From: Dehalococcoidia bacterium
GTDB taxonomy: Bacteria; Chloroflexota; Dehalococcoidia; DSTF01; JACRBR01
Assembly (NCBI GenBank): GCA_021731085.1
Contig: JAKFYB010000002.1
Coordinates: forward strand, 1-64,000
Length of the DNA stretch: 64,000 bases
Reading direction: 5' to 3'
How positions within the stretch are numbered: position 1 is the first letter of the stretch; each line of letters begins with the position of its first letter. The position numbers were made by a program, and so were the translations under genes. Under the pieces are notes generated by a model. The model ran no database searches. It saw nothing but the letters and a program-made list of their open reading frames with translations, and had not been told where the DNA came from. This document shows positions 52,704 to 60,593 of this stretch, in pieces.

Positions 52704-53752
52704 CGCGGCAGCCGGCTCGCCACATCCGGCATCGGTTTCGGCGGCGCGTGCGGTTCAAGTTGGTACCAGTACGCAGTGCTACTGTAGTCATTCGACAGAT
52801 CATTCGCGTGACCATGCTCGATGGTCACCTTGATCGATTCGCGGAAGTGAATCGGATCCTCGATGTGAAAGCGGTACATCGAGTTCTTGCCGGACCAAGG
52901 CCACTCGGGCGTGCCCTCGTACACGGTGATTCCGTGAAACGGCGTGCAAAACACGGTTTCGGGTGAAAAGGCTGTGTTGAAGTAGTCCTCCGTCCCGGTG
53001 CCCCGGATCGCGAGTTTCCCGTCTATCCAAATCATGTCGTCGCCTTCGCCATACCAGTCGTTCTGCTGCTTCTCGAAAACGTCGATATTCAGATTGCAAC
53101 CGACGTAGTGCCCGCGGCCTTTCGCCTCAAGGATGGTGTAGTTGCCGTCGCCCTCGAGGTTCGGACGCTGCCAGTACTCGGCGCGTTCATCGGCAGTATG
53201 TGCCGTACCTGTTTTGCCCCAGCCTTGAGTCGGCTGCTCGACGCGAAACTGAGCATGGAAGCACGCCTGGTCCGCGGCAGGCTTCTCGTACGTCTCGTAA
53301 TCAACGTAGAAGTACAGCATCATGCGCCGATCGCCTTCATTGGTAATCTCGATGCGCCCGTCCTGGCTGTATGGCATCGGAAAGAAACAATTGAAGCCTC
53401 GGCCATCGCGCGGGCTCATCGTGAGCGGCAAGGACCAGAAATCCGCCATCATCCCGTGGCCGATCCCGAAGAAGTCTCCGAGGGGCGCCTCTACACACGG
53501 TGTAACCGCCCCGTCCCAGAACATCCTCAGCACAACCTTGCGAAGGTACGCATCCTCACGCGACATCGTCGTCATCCAGATGTGTCGCACTGAACCCGGC
53601 CCGGTCAGTTCGGCTAAGGTACGAGTCTCGCCCGGATGCAACATCCAGAAGTCGAGGTTGCCGCCCTTCTCATCCCACGAGGACACCCGCCCGCGCGTAG
53701 CATCGCGAAGGGTCGCCAGATTGCCCAGTCCGCCAAGCACACTACCGCTCAT
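52700..53752 (-). CDS. DUF2961/GH172-like glycoside hydrolase
   Basis: A 350-residue protein. It has the DUF2961 pattern: VSSWDEKGGNLDFWMLHPGE, GSVRHIWMT, GDFFGIGHG, a central VGCNLNIDV, and the hallmark GTGTEDYFNTAF (about 250) with the acidic residue proposed as catalytic in GH172 enzymes that act on fructofuranosyl or arabinofuranosyl linkages. No signal peptide is present, so it would act in the cytoplasm. The gene starts three bases after the stop of the small ABM-domain gene. Confidence 0.9.
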   Translation of the reverse strand: MSGSVLGGLGNLATLRDATRGRVSSWDEKGGNLDFWMLHPGETRTLAELTGPGSVRHIWMTTMSREDAYLRKVVLRMFWDGAVTPCVEAPLGDFFGIGHGMMADFWSLPLTMSPRDGRGFNCFFPMPYSQDGRIEITNEGDRRMMLYFYVDYETYEKPAADQACFHAQFRVEQPTQGWGKTGTAHTADERAEYWQRPNLEGDGNYTILEAKGRGHYVGCNLNIDVFEKQQNDWYGEGDDMIWIDGKLAIRGTGTEDYFNTAFSPETVFCTPFHGITVYEGTPEWPWSGKNSMYRFHIEDPIHFRESIKVTIEHGHANDLSNDYSSTAYWYQLEPHAPPKPMPDVASRLPR

Positions 53753-53755
53753 CGC

Positions 53756-54073
53756 CTAGGCGCTCACGTTTGCATACTCTTCGGCCAGCAGTGCCTCGAA
53801 CATCTTGGGGTGTGGCGGCGATTCGAGGATGCCCATCATCGAGCTCCCCTTGTGCCCTGCCGCGAATGCGGGGCTCTGCATCCACGCGAAAAATGCGTCG
53901 CGGCTCTCCCACGTGCTCAGGCTGATGTACTCGCCTTCGCTGTCGCCACGAAGGAGTGCGAACCGAATGACGCCCGCCACTTCCTTCAAGTAGCTATCGC
54001 GATCCCGCCAGATGCGCTCGAATTCCTCGCCCTTACCGGGCACTACGTTGAAGTTGTTCATCGCGACAAACAT
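53756..54073 (-). CDS. ABM-domain (antibiotic biosynthesis monooxygenase-like) protein
   Basis: A 105-residue dimeric alpha/beta barrel-type protein. MFVAMNNFNVVPGKGEEFERIWRDRDSYLKEVAG and YISLSTWESRDAFFAWMQSPAF are typical of the ABM/IsdG-like fold; some relatives degrade haem, others oxidise polyketides. The start at 54073 gives the normal length; GAGG lies 9 nt before it. It is followed by the DUF2961 gene, three bases later. Confidence 0.88.
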   Translation of the reverse strand: MFVAMNNFNVVPGKGEEFERIWRDRDSYLKEVAGVIRFALLRGDSEGEYISLSTWESRDAFFAWMQSPAFAAGHKGSSMMGILESPPHPKMFEALLAEEYANVSA

Positions 54074-54154
54074 GCGCAATTCCTCGATTTCGTCTCCACC
54101 TGGACCATCCTGGTGGCGGTCAGACTCGAACCGAGGCAATCATAACAGCAAGAA

Positions 54155-54182
54155 AAAGGACAGGCTCGCGAGCCTGCCCTTC
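54155..54182 (-). terminator. Rho-independent terminator after the Tad operon
   Basis: On the minus strand GGGCAGGCTCG and CGAGCCTGTCC form an 11-bp stem (one G-T pair), followed by TTTTTC. It lies 24 bp after the TadC stop. Confidence 0.85.
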
Positions 54183-54205
54183 GTCGTTCTTGGCGTAAAG
54201 GAAGT

Positions 54206-55138
54206 TTAGCCGGGGAAGTCCTGCATGATCGTGATAATTGCAGGTCCCAGAATGACGATGAAAAGCGTCGGGAAGATGCAGAGGACCAACGGAAAGAGCA
54301 TCTTCACCGGGGCCTTGTATGCCGCCTCCTCCGCGCGCTGGCGGCGGCGAACCCTCAGTGTGTCCGCCTGAACGCGAAGGACGGCGCCAATCGACGAACC
54401 CATCGCTTCTGCCTGAACGACAGCGTTGACGAACTGGATGAGGTCCGGCACTCCGGTCCGTTCCCCGAGTTCCTTCAATGCGTCGCGACGCGTCTTGCCC
54501 AGAGCCACGTCACGGATCGCACGATTGAGCTCGTCGGAGAACGGCCCTTCGACTTTCTCTGCAACACGCGCAAGAGCCGCATCCAATCCTAGTCCAGCCT
54601 CCACGCATGTCGTGATGAGGTCAAAGGCGTCGGGAAGCTTCTTGATGATCGAATGCTGGCGCTGCTTCGCCCGCGAGTTCACGAGGTAGAACGGCATGTA
54701 AAAGCCGATCAGCGCAAGGCCACCTAGAATGCCGGCTGTCATCAGGGAAATTGAGGCTCCTGTTGCAAACACAATGAGCACGCCGAGCCCCGTTGACAGC
54801 GCTGAAGCGACGACAACCATCGTGAGAAAGCCCTGAAGCGTCATCGGCTCGCCAGCGTAGATGAGCTTCTTTTCGACGCTCTTCAGTAGCGAAACCGGCA
54901 ACAGGCTCTTTAACGCGTCTGTGACACCTCGCAGCAGGGGAACGAGCACTCGTTCGCTCGCCGGAGCTCGCGTCGCTGCTTCGGTCTCAAGCTCGGGACC
55001 GCGCTTCCATCCCTCGAGTCGCTCGCGTGCGGCAACGGCAGTCTGCGACTGGCCCCCGGACACGATGCCCATGAGCGCCAGCACGATGGCGGTAAAGATC
55101 ATGAACGCAATGATCAGTGCGATTGGATCCAACGCCAT
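54206..55138 (-). CDS. tadC: Tad pilus inner-membrane protein TadC
   Basis: A 310-residue type II secretion F-domain protein. Helices occur near the N-terminus (PIALIIAFMIFTAIVLALMGI), at 115-155 and at the C-terminus (KMLFPLVLCIFPTLFIVILGPAIITIM). The F domain reads KKLPDAFDLITTCVEAGLGLDAALARVAE and RDALKELGERTGVPDLIQFVNAVVQAEAMGSSIGAVLRVQ. It forms the platform of the Tad (Flp) pilus machine with TadB. It starts two bases after TadB. Confidence 0.93.
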   Translation of the reverse strand: MALDPIALIIAFMIFTAIVLALMGIVSGGQSQTAVAARERLEGWKRGPELETEAATRAPASERVLVPLLRGVTDALKSLLPVSLLKSVEKKLIYAGEPMTLQGFLTMVVVASALSTGLGVLIVFATGASISLMTAGILGGLALIGFYMPFYLVNSRAKQRQHSIIKKLPDAFDLITTCVEAGLGLDAALARVAEKVEGPFSDELNRAIRDVALGKTRRDALKELGERTGVPDLIQFVNAVVQAEAMGSSIGAVLRVQADTLRVRRRQRAEEAAYKAPVKMLFPLVLCIFPTLFIVILGPAIITIMQDFPG

Positions 55139-55140
55139 AG

Positions 55141-56115
55141 CTATACCTCGATGTCCAGAATCCGTTGGATGACCAAGAGGCCGATAACCTCCATCACAAC
55201 GGCAATGACCAGCATGATCTTGCCGAGACCTGTCTCGAAGAGTGGGTTGATATATCCCGGACTGAGGACTGAAAACAGGATGCCAACGAACACCGGCAAC
55301 AGTCCGATCACGATACCTGTGAGCTTCTGCTGTGCAGTCAGCGTTTGAATCTCACCGCGAATACGAATACGCTCTCGCATCGTGCCCGCCACGGTGTCTA
55401 GAATCTCACCGAGATTGCCTCCGACCGTGCGCTGAACCAGGATGGCGGTCACGACGATGTCCAGGTCGTACGAGTCGTTCCGTTCGCTCAACGCCTGGAG
55501 GGCTTCCTCCGCTCCGGAACCGACGTTCATCTCGTGAATCGTGCGGCCAAACTCGGTCGAAATCGGGTGCGCCAGCTGTTCTGACGCGACGCTCAGCGCC
55601 TGGATAAGGCCAAACCCGGCCTTGAGCGAGTTCGAGATCATCGTCAGGGCCTCGGGCAGCTGCGCATTCAAGCTGGCAAGCCGTCCGTTCCGCCGCCGGT
55701 TCATGTACCACTTGGGTAGGTTGTAGCCGACGATGGCGGCCACAGCCATGATGCCCAGGCCGAACAGGCCCTGTACAAAGAAGAACGGGATGATAAACGC
55801 CACGCCAGCGAGCGCGAAGCGAATGACGATGTATTCACCTGGGCTGAGCGTCATGTCGGCGCGTTCAAGTTGGTGCGTGAGGCGTTCCGTGATGTTGGGC
55901 GAGGCGATCTTCGCCATCATGCCCGTATCTTGTCTCCCCGTGCGAAGCGCGGCGGCCTGGCCAACTTCAACGACCGATGTCCCAGACATCAGGCCTTCTA
56001 GCCGTCCTCGCACGTTCGACGCCGGCACCGTATTGCCGTAGAACGCGAACAGACCAACCACGACTGTGGCCATGACGGAAAGTGCTGCTACCGCTGCGAG
56101 AGGATCGAGAGCCAT
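55141..56115 (-). CDS. tadB: Tad pilus inner-membrane protein TadB
   Basis: A 324-residue paralogue of TadC. The F domain is LNAQLPEALTMISNSLKAGFGLIQALSVASEQL and NDSYDLDIVVTAILVQRTVGGNLGEILDTVA, with helices at both ends and near 95-135. It works with TadC and the ATPase TadA to assemble pili. Its ATG overlaps the TAA of the ATPase gene by one base (TAATG). Confidence 0.93.
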   Translation of the reverse strand: MALDPLAAVAALSVMATVVVGLFAFYGNTVPASNVRGRLEGLMSGTSVVEVGQAAALRTGRQDTGMMAKIASPNITERLTHQLERADMTLSPGEYIVIRFALAGVAFIIPFFFVQGLFGLGIMAVAAIVGYNLPKWYMNRRRNGRLASLNAQLPEALTMISNSLKAGFGLIQALSVASEQLAHPISTEFGRTIHEMNVGSGAEEALQALSERNDSYDLDIVVTAILVQRTVGGNLGEILDTVAGTMRERIRIRGEIQTLTAQQKLTGIVIGLLPVFVGILFSVLSPGYINPLFETGLGKIMLVIAVVMEVIGLLVIQRILDIEV

Positions 56116-57506
56116 TAGAACCCCGCTGCTGCGAACAGATCCGGCGGCAGGTGAATGCCTGAGACCTCAAACTTCTCTGAGAACCTTGGTCGGATACCCG
56201 TGGTGCGAAGCGCACCCATGATCCGCCCATCTGTGTCGACGCCTGTCTGCTCGAAGCGAAACAGATCCTGCATCGTGACCACTTGGCCTTCCATGCCCGC
56301 AATTTCGGACACGGTAGTCACCTTGCGCGTGCCGTCCGGAAAACGTGCAATCTGGATCACAAGGTGAATGGCCGACGATATCTGCTCGCGGATCGCCTTC
56401 ACCGGCAACTCGAAGCCCGCCATCAGCACCATGTTTTCGATACGGGCGAGGGCGTCTCGCGGCGTGTTCGCGTGAACGGTTCCCAACGAGCCCTCGTGAC
56501 CTGTGTTCATGGCCTGAAGCATGTCGAACGCTTCAGGCCCACGAACCTCACCGACGATGATGCGGTCAGGGCGCATGCGGAGCGAGTTGCGAACGAGATC
56601 GCGCTGCGTCACTTCACCCTTGCCTTCGAGTGAGGGTGGACGCGCTTCGAGCGTGACGACATGACCCTGCTGAAGCTGAAGCTCGGTCGGATCCTCAATC
56701 GTCACGATGCGCTCGGTATCCGGAATGAACGACGAGAGTGCGTTCAGCATCGTCGTCTTACCCGAACCAGTACCGCCGGAGATGATCGTGTTCAACTTCG
56801 CCTGAACGCAAGCTCGGAAGAACTCGCCTAACTCGTTCGTGAGGGCACCGGTGGCCACCAGGTCGTTGATGGTCATCTTGTCCTGGCGGAACTTTCGGAT
56901 CGTGATCGTAGGACTCTTCGGAGCCACCGGGGGGATGATTACGTTGACACGCGAACCATCCATCAATCGTGCGTCCACCATCGGCGACGATTCGTCGACC
57001 CGGCGCCCAAGTGGCGCGACGATGCGTTCGACGATGCGCATGATGTGTGGGTCGTCACGGAACCGAACGGAACTGAGGTACAGCCGGCCTTCCTTCTCGT
57101 AGAAGACTGTGTCTGGCGCATTCACCATGACCTCAGAGATGCTCCCGTCTCGAAGCAGCGGCTCGAGCGGACCCAGACCCAACACTTCATCAGCAACAGC
57201 CGCAACCAATTCGTCTCGCGTGGTGCCGACGATACCGGGCATCTCCTGCGCAATGAGAGTACGCGCCGCTTGCTCGACGGCCTCTCTCGCCTTGTCTTTG
57301 CCAAGGCCCTCCAGCTTGTTCGGGTCGAGTTCTTCGATGAGCCGCTGGTGCAGGGTGAACTTTAATTCGTTGAGAGCCACCACGTTTTGCGAGAGTTGGC
57401 CCGGGCGCGCGAAGTTGCCACCAGGCGCGCCACCGCCATTGGGGTTGGCTGGCGCTCCACCCTGGCCCGGCTGGATCCTCTTGGTTTGCCACTGAAACTG
57501 ACCCAT
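56115..57506 (-). CDS. tadA: Tad pilus assembly ATPase TadA/CpaF
   Basis: A 463-residue secretion ATPase. Walker A is [14 protein letters not shown] (about 245), Asp box and Walker B region are [14 protein letters not shown] and [22 protein letters not shown], and the His box is [16 protein letters not shown]. The N-terminal tail of 45 residues is Gly/Pro/Asn-rich. It powers extension of the Tad pilus. It is read after the TadZ gene, 24 bp away. Confidence 0.95.
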   Translation of the reverse strand: MGQFQWQTKRIQPGQGGAPANPNGGGAPGGNFARPGQLSQNVVALNELKFTLHQRLIEELDPNKLEGLGKDKAREAVEQAARTLIAQEMPGIVGTTRDELVAAVADEVLGLGPLEPLLRDGSISEVMVNAPDTVFYEKEGRLYLSSVRFRDDPHIMRIVERIVAPLGRRVDESSPMVDARLMDGSRVNVIIPPVAPKSPTITIRKFRQDKMTINDLVATGALTNELGEFFRACVQAKLNTIISGGTGSGKTTMLNALSSFIPDTERIVTIEDPTELQLQQGHVVTLEARPPSLEGKGEVTQRDLVRNSLRMRPDRIIVGEVRGPEAFDMLQAMNTGHEGSLGTVHANTPRDALARIENMVLMAGFELPVKAIREQISSAIHLVIQIARFPDGTRKVTTVSEIAGMEGQVVTMQDLFRFEQTGVDTDGRIMGALRTTGIRPRFSEKFEVSGIHLPPDLFAAAGF

Positions 57507-57530
57507 AACGTTGTCCTTCCGGAGTTCTCG

Positions 57531-58724
57531 CTAGGCTGAACGGCCGAGGAATCGGTCGAGGAATCCTCGCTTCTCCTGGCGAGTTCCCGTCAGGGCATGC
57601 GCCAGGTCGATGATCGAGCGCGAAACACGGGCGTACGGCTTCGCGATAACAATCGGCTGCCCAAGCTGCGTACTTGAGGACACGCTCAGGTCGTGCGGGA
57701 TGCGCCAGAACACGTCGTACTCCAGAACCCGAGCAACATCGTCCTCGCGAAGGCTGTTCGCAGCCGTCGAGTGGTTGATTGTCAGCTTGACCTTGTCCTC
57801 TGAGACCGCCGCCGCGCGGAGCATCTCCAGCGCCAAAGCTGTGTCCTTGATGCTTGCGATGTCCATGCTCGTGATGAGCAGAATCAGGTTGGCAAGCTCC
57901 AGCGTCGCCGCGATGAGCTCGTTGAACGTTCCAGGCGTGTCGATCACGACGTAGTCGTGTGTCTGAGCTACTAGCTCGACGATCTTCTCGATGTGCTGCG
58001 GCGTCATGTTGCGCCATTCGGTCGGGTGCAACGGCGCCGGAAGGATGTTCACGCCACTGTAGTGCTTGACCAGGTAGTCCTTGATGCTGTCGCGGTCGAT
58101 CTGGTCGATCTTCTTCGCCACGTCCGCGATGCTCGCCTCAACGGCGATGTCCATCATGATTGCGACGTCGCCAAAGCGCGTGTCCATGTCGAGGAGACAC
58201 ACGCTCGCGCCCGTGATCTTGGCCAGCGTGACCGCGAGGTTCGTCGAAATGGTTGTCTTGCCAATACCACCCTTCGCACCGAAGACCGTGATCACCGTGC
58301 CGCGGCCTGTCACCTCGGCTGCGCCACCCTCACTTCGAATACGCTTGCGCTCTTCCTGTTCAAGGACGCCGTAGACGGCGCGACTCAGCTCCTCTGGCTT
58401 CAGCGGCTTGACGATGTAGTCTCGTGCACCAGCGACCATCGCTCGGCGCACCGACTGCGCGTCTGTCAGTGAGGAATACACAATCGTGGGCGCGTTCGGC
58501 ACCGCGTCTGCGAGTTGCTCGATCGTCTGCAGTGCAAGCGCGACTGGCTCCTCCACGGAGACGACGAAGACATCGGGCGGCGTTTCCTTCGCCACCGTGA
58601 CAGCTTCGACGCCGTAGCCGGACTCGCCGATGACCTGGAAGTGCGCGAGCTGAACCGCGCGCTTTGTCTCGGCCCGACTCGACAGGTCGGGGTCAATGGT
58701 GACGATTTCTGGATTCCTCGCCAT
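57531..58724 (-). CDS. Tad pilus localisation protein TadZ/CpaE
   Basis: A 397-residue protein: an atypical receiver domain (about 5-115) and a ParA/MinD-like ATPase (about 140-370) with deviant Walker A VFGAKGGIGKTTISTNLA, then LLDMDTRFGDVAIMMDI. In the receiver the phospho-acceptor Asp site reads DVFVVSVEEP, so it should not be phosphorylated, as expected for TadZ. TadZ places the pilus machine at its site in the cell. Its N-terminus is longer than many TadZ proteins. Confidence 0.92.
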   Translation of the reverse strand: MARNPEIVTIDPDLSSRAETKRAVQLAHFQVIGESGYGVEAVTVAKETPPDVFVVSVEEPVALALQTIEQLADAVPNAPTIVYSSLTDAQSVRRAMVAGARDYIVKPLKPEELSRAVYGVLEQEERKRIRSEGGAAEVTGRGTVITVFGAKGGIGKTTISTNLAVTLAKITGASVCLLDMDTRFGDVAIMMDIAVEASIADVAKKIDQIDRDSIKDYLVKHYSGVNILPAPLHPTEWRNMTPQHIEKIVELVAQTHDYVVIDTPGTFNELIAATLELANLILLITSMDIASIKDTALALEMLRAAAVSEDKVKLTINHSTAANSLREDDVARVLEYDVFWRIPHDLSVSSSTQLGQPIVIAKPYARVSRSIIDLAHALTGTRQEKRGFLDRFLGRSA

Positions 58725-58777
58725 GGATTGCGTCTCCTACGACTTTCGAATCGGCCTATCCTGCTGGCCGCCTCACA

Positions 58778-59644
58778 TTACGGCTGGTTCGAGTAGATCT
58801 CTGGCCTCATCGATGCGGGCAACCGCGCCACATCGGACTCCGGGAGGACGTCAATCAAAATGCTGACACCGCCATCAACCGTCGCAAGGTCGCCGATGCC
58901 GCGAAGTCCCGCGCGCAACGAACCATTCCCCTCAGCGAGGACGATCTGCTGTGCCTGGATTGGCGTCAGCAAGAGGGTGATCGTCACCGCGTCTGGTACT
59001 GGTGGCGCCTGGTCTGCAGCGATTGGGGCCGTCGTGTCCGTAGGTGCGCCAGGCGTGGCGCTTGTTACCGGCCCGGAGCTCACAATCGTCTGCGCGACGG
59101 CAGCCACCTGCACATTGCTCAGGATGGTCTTAGAAATAACTTCGGTTCCCTCGCAGCACGTCCAAATCAGGTCGATGAAATCTCCGGGAAGAATCAACCC
59201 ACCGGCAGTTTGCACCTGCGAGGCATTGACCGACACCGCGCGCATGCCCGTGGGAACGACGAGGCTTAGAGCAGCGTCAGCTACAGGTCGCGACGTGTCC
59301 ACGACCGCGCCAAACGTGACCTGCTGATTCACTTCGATGGGGTACTTGGTCACCTTGCCAACCGCATCCTCGATCGATGTGAAGGCACCCACGGTGATGC
59401 CGTTCGCAGCGACATTCTTGATTTCGAGCATGTCTGGCGTGATGGTCGTTCGCTGCTTGATCGCGACCCGGGAGACAACGACGGGTTGGTCGCCGCCGGC
59501 GGCCGCGCCACCACCCGATCCTTCATCTGTCGCGGCGATGCGCGCGTACACCAACGCGGCGCTGAGGCCAGCGAGCAGAATCGCCACAAACAAGAAACGG
59601 CGGTTCAGGCGACCCTGTGTGCTACTTGCGGCTCGTTGTGCCAT
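58778..59644 (-). CDS. cpaB: Flp pilus assembly protein CpaB/RcpC
   Basis: A 288-residue protein with an N-terminal anchor (FLFVAILLAGLSAALVYARIA) and a SAF/AFP-like domain (VVSRVAIKQRTTITPDMLEIKNV, about 55-115), followed by the RcpC region (MRAVSVNASQVQTAGGLILPGDFIDLI). It is thought to modulate the pilus pore in the envelope. GGGGGA lies before the ATG. It begins the operon that continues with TadZ, TadA, TadB and TadC. Confidence 0.92.
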   Translation of the reverse strand: MAQRAASSTQGRLNRRFLFVAILLAGLSAALVYARIAATDEGSGGGAAAGGDQPVVVSRVAIKQRTTITPDMLEIKNVAANGITVGAFTSIEDAVGKVTKYPIEVNQQVTFGAVVDTSRPVADAALSLVVPTGMRAVSVNASQVQTAGGLILPGDFIDLIWTCCEGTEVISKTILSNVQVAAVAQTIVSSGPVTSATPGAPTDTTAPIAADQAPPVPDAVTITLLLTPIQAQQIVLAEGNGSLRAGLRGIGDLATVDGGVSILIDVLPESDVARLPASMRPEIYSNQP

Positions 59645-59813
59645 GGTCAGTCCCCCATGAAATGTCCGAATGCGGCCCAGCGGGCCAATGTGCTGTATAG
59701 ATATCGGCGGTGCGATACGCCGCTTTACGTGCCAGCAGGCCCCGCTTGCCAGCTATCGGCGCGAATAGTCCCCGTGACCCCTCCTGCTGCTCCACTCCCC
59801 TACCATCTTTCCC

Positions 59814-60389
59814 TTAGGTAGCCGGATCGAGCAGCTTCATTTGCTTCCGGAGCGAGTTCAGCGCGCGATGTTGAATCACGCGGATCGCCGCAACGCTCTT
59901 TCCGATAATCTCGGCAACTTCCTTGTAATCCAGATCCTCGATAAAGCGGAGGATGATCACCTGTCGTTGCTCCTCGCGAAGCAACAGGATGGCCGCATGG
60001 ACGAGTTCCCCGTCGGCCGTCTGCATATACGAGCTTTCCGGATCAATCCGCATTTTCTCATCGACGATGCCGTCATGAAGCTGCGACGACTCCTTCCTGG
60101 ACCGCAGATGACTTACGCCAAGGTTGTGCGCAATGCGTAGCAGCCAGGAGACGAACGGCGCTCCCCGGACCTGGTAGCGAGGTATCGCCTCCCATGCCCG
60201 AAGAAACGTCTGCGAGGTCAGATCCTCCGCTTCCGCGGCATTTCCAACCATGTAGTACAGATGGCGGTACACGCGTACGACGTGCCGGTCATAGAGCTCG
60301 GAGAACGCCTCTTCGTCGCGCTCGATCGCTCGAAAGACCAGCGGCGTGTCGTCGTTGGCACGCGGGATAGCGCTGTTAGCACCGACCAT
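59814..60389 (-). CDS. ECF-type RNA polymerase sigma factor
   Basis: A 191-residue sigma factor of two domains. Region 2 has EAFSELYDRHVVRVYRHLYYMVGNAAEAEDLTSQTFLRAWE, region 4 has REEQRQVIILRFIEDLDYKEVAEIIGKSVAAIRVIQHRALNSLR. The start at 60389 follows AGGAG at 10 bp; the longer frame to 60509 has no family support. It lies just upstream of the Tad operon and is the best candidate for its control. No anti-sigma gene is adjacent. Confidence 0.9.
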   Translation of the reverse strand: MVGANSAIPRANDDTPLVFRAIERDEEAFSELYDRHVVRVYRHLYYMVGNAAEAEDLTSQTFLRAWEAIPRYQVRGAPFVSWLLRIAHNLGVSHLRSRKESSQLHDGIVDEKMRIDPESSYMQTADGELVHAAILLLREEQRQVIILRFIEDLDYKEVAEIIGKSVAAIRVIQHRALNSLRKQMKLLDPAT

Positions 60390-60593
60390 GCGGAATGCAC
60401 TCCTGCAAGCTATGGGCGTCCATCGGGCAAGCTGGGATGGATTGACTGTCCGCCTGTTCCCGTAGGGCCGCGCTCTGCGTGCCCTTCGGGGATTCCCTGC
60501 TCGCTCCATGGAGGATCGGCAGTCGTACTAGGCTGCTTGAGGGTTAGACTCGGGAGGAGTCGGATTCTTACGGCCAGTCTGCGCGGCGCTGCA

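Noticed and set aside
59645-59813. Flp-type pilin gene in the gap between cpaB and the ECF sigma gene
   Set aside because: No frame with the G-x-x-x-x-E-Y pilin motif and hydrophobic stretch was found on either strand.
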